Origin: Megasphaera elsdenii
GTDB taxonomy: Bacteria; Bacillota; Negativicutes; Veillonellales; Megasphaeraceae
Reading direction: 5' to 3'
DNA length: 6,885 nucleotides
Assembly: GCF_020539865.1 (NCBI RefSeq)
Contig: NZ_JAJBQV010000059.1
Coordinates: 1-6,885 of the forward strand
A model generated the notes under the pieces. The model had not been told where the DNA came from and made no database searches. It worked only from the letters and a program-made list of their open reading frames with translations. Positions 5,376 through 6,885 of the stretch are shown here, one piece after another. The position numbers and the translations under genes were made by a program. Each line of letters opens with the position of its first letter. The first letter of the stretch is position 1.

Positions 5376-6221
5376 GCTGATGCAGGCGGCTACTTCGATT
5401 TTGAGCTTCATCTTGGCCGTATAATAGCAGGCCATGCCGGCGACAGGTGCAAATACCAGGACCATGAGGACCTTTTTGATGGCCATAGGATAATCGAGGG
5501 CGAAGTAGACAAAGGCCGCAATGACGACAGACGTCAGCAAACGCAGGCCCACGTCAGTATAGATGAGGTGCAAGTATTCCTTTTTCAGGGACAGGCCCAG
5601 AGCGACGCCGATCATGAGCATGGACAAGAAGGTATTGGCCGACGCCGGGATCTTGGCCCAGTCGATGACGACCTGGGGCAGGGAAAAGCCGGCCAGGGAC
5701 AAGGTGATCATGATGATATACGATAAGACCGGAATGGACGAGAAAATCGTCTTGGCCAGGATCATGGCGATGCTTTCCCCTTTCTCGCCGCGGACGCAGC
5801 GGGCCAAGCCATAGGCCCCGCCGAGGCACATGAGGGAGTTGCCGGCATCGAAGATGCAGACGATGAGGACAGCCGCGCTGTCAAAGAAATAGGATACGAA
5901 AGGCAAGGCGAAATTGCCGATATTATACCCATTCATGTTGAGCATGTAAAAGGCCTTTTCGTCCTTCGTCCGGCCGACGACATAGCCCATACCGACCATG
6001 ATCAAGTTGAAGATGATGGCCAAGAGGCTGATAAAGAGATAGGCCGTATCGAAGTGGATGCCGTTGAGATTGACGACGATGACTGACGGCAAGGTAAGAT
6101 TGAAGACAATCGTCGATATGGTATTAAAAGTACTGCGCCCGAAAAGGCGCAGCTGTTTTAAGGTATAGCCGCAGAAGATGAAAGATACGAGGATAGCGGC
6201 CTTGATAATCGTTTCTTCCAT
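5310..6221 (-). CDS. AEC-family (auxin efflux carrier-type) permease
   Basis: This 303-residue membrane transporter is of the AEC/bile-acid-arsenite-riboflavin superfamily type, with about ten hydrophobic helices in two repeats of five. Visible features are an N-terminal helix with GYTLKQL (18-24), NLTLPS (41-46) where the first unwound helix is expected, and NGYNIGNFALPF (97-108), the typical Asn/Gly/Pro-rich motif of the fourth helix. Bacterial members export or import organic acids or amino-acid-like compounds; the substrate here is unknown. The ATG lies 3 nt after the yedF stop with only a weak AGG ahead of it, suggesting translational coupling to yedF. Its final 66 bp overlap the convergent lysR-type gene, so the last helix (283-303) is encoded opposite that gene's tail. 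No terminator is seen downstream, so its transcript may run antisense into the regulator gene. Confidence 0.82.
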   Translation of the reverse strand: MEETIIKAAILVSFIFCGYTLKQLRLFGRSTFNTISTIVFNLTLPSVIVVNLNGIHFDTAYLFISLLAIIFNLIMVGMGYVVGRTKDEKAFYMLNMNGYNIGNFALPFVSYFFDSAAVLIVCIFDAGNSLMCLGGAYGLARCVRGEKGESIAMILAKTIFSSIPVLSYIIMITLSLAGFSLPQVVIDWAKIPASANTFLSMLMIGVALGLSLKKEYLHLIYTDVGLRLLTSVVIAAFVYFALDYPMAIKKVLMVLVFAPVAGMACYYTAKMKLKIEVAACISSFYILLSIVVMSAMIIALQSI

Positions 6222-6224
6222 GGC

Positions 6225-6809
6225 CTATGGTTTGACGATGCGGTTAGCCGTGCGCATCATTTCGATGATACGGAACATATTGGTAATGGAACCGACAGCG
6301 ACCTTTTCGGTCAGGCCATAGTAATTAAGGCAGGCACCGCAGGCGTATATTTCGACGCCTTTGGCTTCGAGGTTCTTCAAATCTTCCAACGATTCCGAAC
6401 CTTCCGTGACCAAGGGGACGCCGCCGTTGTAGAAGATAACCTGTTTCGGCAGTACATCCTGTTCTGTCAGGGTATAAATGAAGATCTTGAGCAGGTTCTT
6501 GCCCAGCTGGTCGTCGCCGACACCCATGACAGGCGCATTGATGACGACCGTATAATCGGAGCCCGTCGTAACTGGCGCTTCGTCTGCACCGACATCAGCC
6601 CCTTCTTTGACCAGGCGGACCGTGTAGTGCGTATCCGATTCCTGGCTCATCGTATAGGAGCAGTTCATTTCCTGAGATAAATTCTTGAGGTTTTCCGTAG
6701 CAATTTCATTATCGACCGTGATTTCTACGGCATCATGGTCTTTCAAAGCCTTATGCGCTTCAATGACCGGAAGCGGGCAGGCTTTGCCCAATGCATTGAT
6801 TTTGAACAT
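6225..6809 (-). CDS. yedF: YedF-like selenium-associated sulfurtransferase-like protein (TusA + DsrE-type domains)
   Basis: This 194-residue cytoplasmic protein has two domains. Residues 1-68 form a TusA/SirA-like domain with the persulfide-type motif CPLP (Cys11-Pro14). After an acidic, low-complexity linker (about 69-84), residues 86-194 form a DsrE/F-like domain with ACGAC (Cys157, Cys160). This fusion of about 200 residues matches the family known as sulfurtransferase-like selenium metabolism protein YedF, often found in selenium-using bacteria, sometimes near selD; the exact reaction is not established. AAGGAGG lies 7 nt before the ATG, so the start is clear. It is followed after 3 nt by the AEC permease in an apparent operon, hinting at a shared role in sulfur or selenium compound handling. 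No promoter is visible in the 76 nt of upstream sequence; a hairpin resembling an insertion-sequence end lies there instead. Confidence 0.85.
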   Translation of the reverse strand: MFKINALGKACPLPVIEAHKALKDHDAVEITVDNEIATENLKNLSQEMNCSYTMSQESDTHYTVRLVKEGADVGADEAPVTTGSDYTVVINAPVMGVGDDQLGKNLLKIFIYTLTEQDVLPKQVIFYNGGVPLVTEGSESLEDLKNLEAKGVEIYACGACLNYYGLTEKVAVGSITNMFRIIEMMRTANRIVKP

Positions 6810-6830
6810 CGTAATTCCTCCTTGTGATGG

Positions 6831-6885
6831 TTGAACCTCTCCCGCTTATAGAAGCGGGAGATTCTTGAGAAGTTTGATACATGGA
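6831..6885 (-). mobile_element. Possible right end of an IS200/IS605-family element (TnpB type), partial
   Basis: On the minus strand a 10-bp perfect hairpin with a 4-nt loop (TCTCCCGCTT with AAGCGGGAGA, 6861-6838) is preceded by CAAGAA and followed by GGTTCAA, ending at 6831. A GC-rich subterminal hairpin followed by a TTCAA-type end resembles the right ends of IS200/IS605 elements, where the TnpA transposase recognises the hairpin and the TnpB guide RNA ends. The element body would lie beyond the right edge. The hairpin is not followed by a T tract on either strand, so it is a poor terminator. No transposase or tnpB sequence is identifiable in the window, so this rests on pattern memory only. 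Confidence 0.4.

Noticed and set aside
6874..6878. TTGAT, identical to a known TnpB target-adjacent motif
   Set aside because: Such a motif would flank the left end of an insertion, not lie inside the right end; a 5-bp match is expected by chance.
1..6885. CRISPR array, tRNA genes or phage genes
   Set aside because: No regularly spaced repeats, cloverleaf structures or phage-type proteins were seen on either strand.

Overview
This window looks like chromosome from a low-to-mid-GC member of the Firmicutes, most likely a Negativicutes bacterium close to Megasphaera. The grounds are strong AGGAGG-type ribosome-binding sites, sigma-A-type promoters, a Gram-positive-style rRNA leader and a GC level near 50% in the genes. 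The genus is an inference, not a demonstrated result. All genes lie on the minus strand except one LysR-type regulator.

Layout, left to right. Positions 1-340 hold no protein gene. They carry the promoter and leader region of an rRNA operon read on the minus strand: two tandem sigma-A promoters, phased A-tracts, a boxA-like element and leader hairpins. The 16S gene itself should begin just beyond the left edge. A strong terminator (372-406) separates this from a niacin module on the same strand: an unknown small membrane protein (2888-2376), the niacin-responsive repressor NiaR (2361-1846) and the niacin transporter NiaP (1764-427). niaP also has its own consensus promoter, which overlaps the niaR stop codon and is followed by a short palindrome that may be an operator.

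Next is a PLP-dependent decarboxylase of the diaminopimelate decarboxylase (LysA) family (4304-3051), closed by a strong terminator. It is transcribed divergently from a LysR-type regulator gene (4449-5375). The two promoters share a palindromic -10 region, and a 27-bp near-perfect inverted repeat lies between the genes. This is the classic arrangement of a LysR-type regulator controlling its neighbour.

The regulator runs tail-to-tail into an AEC-family permease gene (6221-5310), with 66 bp of antisense overlap. The permease follows a YedF-like, selenium-associated TusA/DsrE protein (6809-6225) by only 3 nt, so these two form an operon. Just upstream of yedF, at the right edge, sits a hairpin ending in TTCAA that resembles the right end of an IS200/IS605-family (TnpB-type) element. 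If so, an insertion lies immediately beyond the window and abuts the yedF ribosome-binding site.

No complete novel system is evident. The points most worth following are the possible IS200/IS605 right end at yedF, the unknown membrane protein in the niacin operon, the divergent active-site motifs of the LysA-like enzyme with its palindromic operator, and the yedF-AEC pairing.
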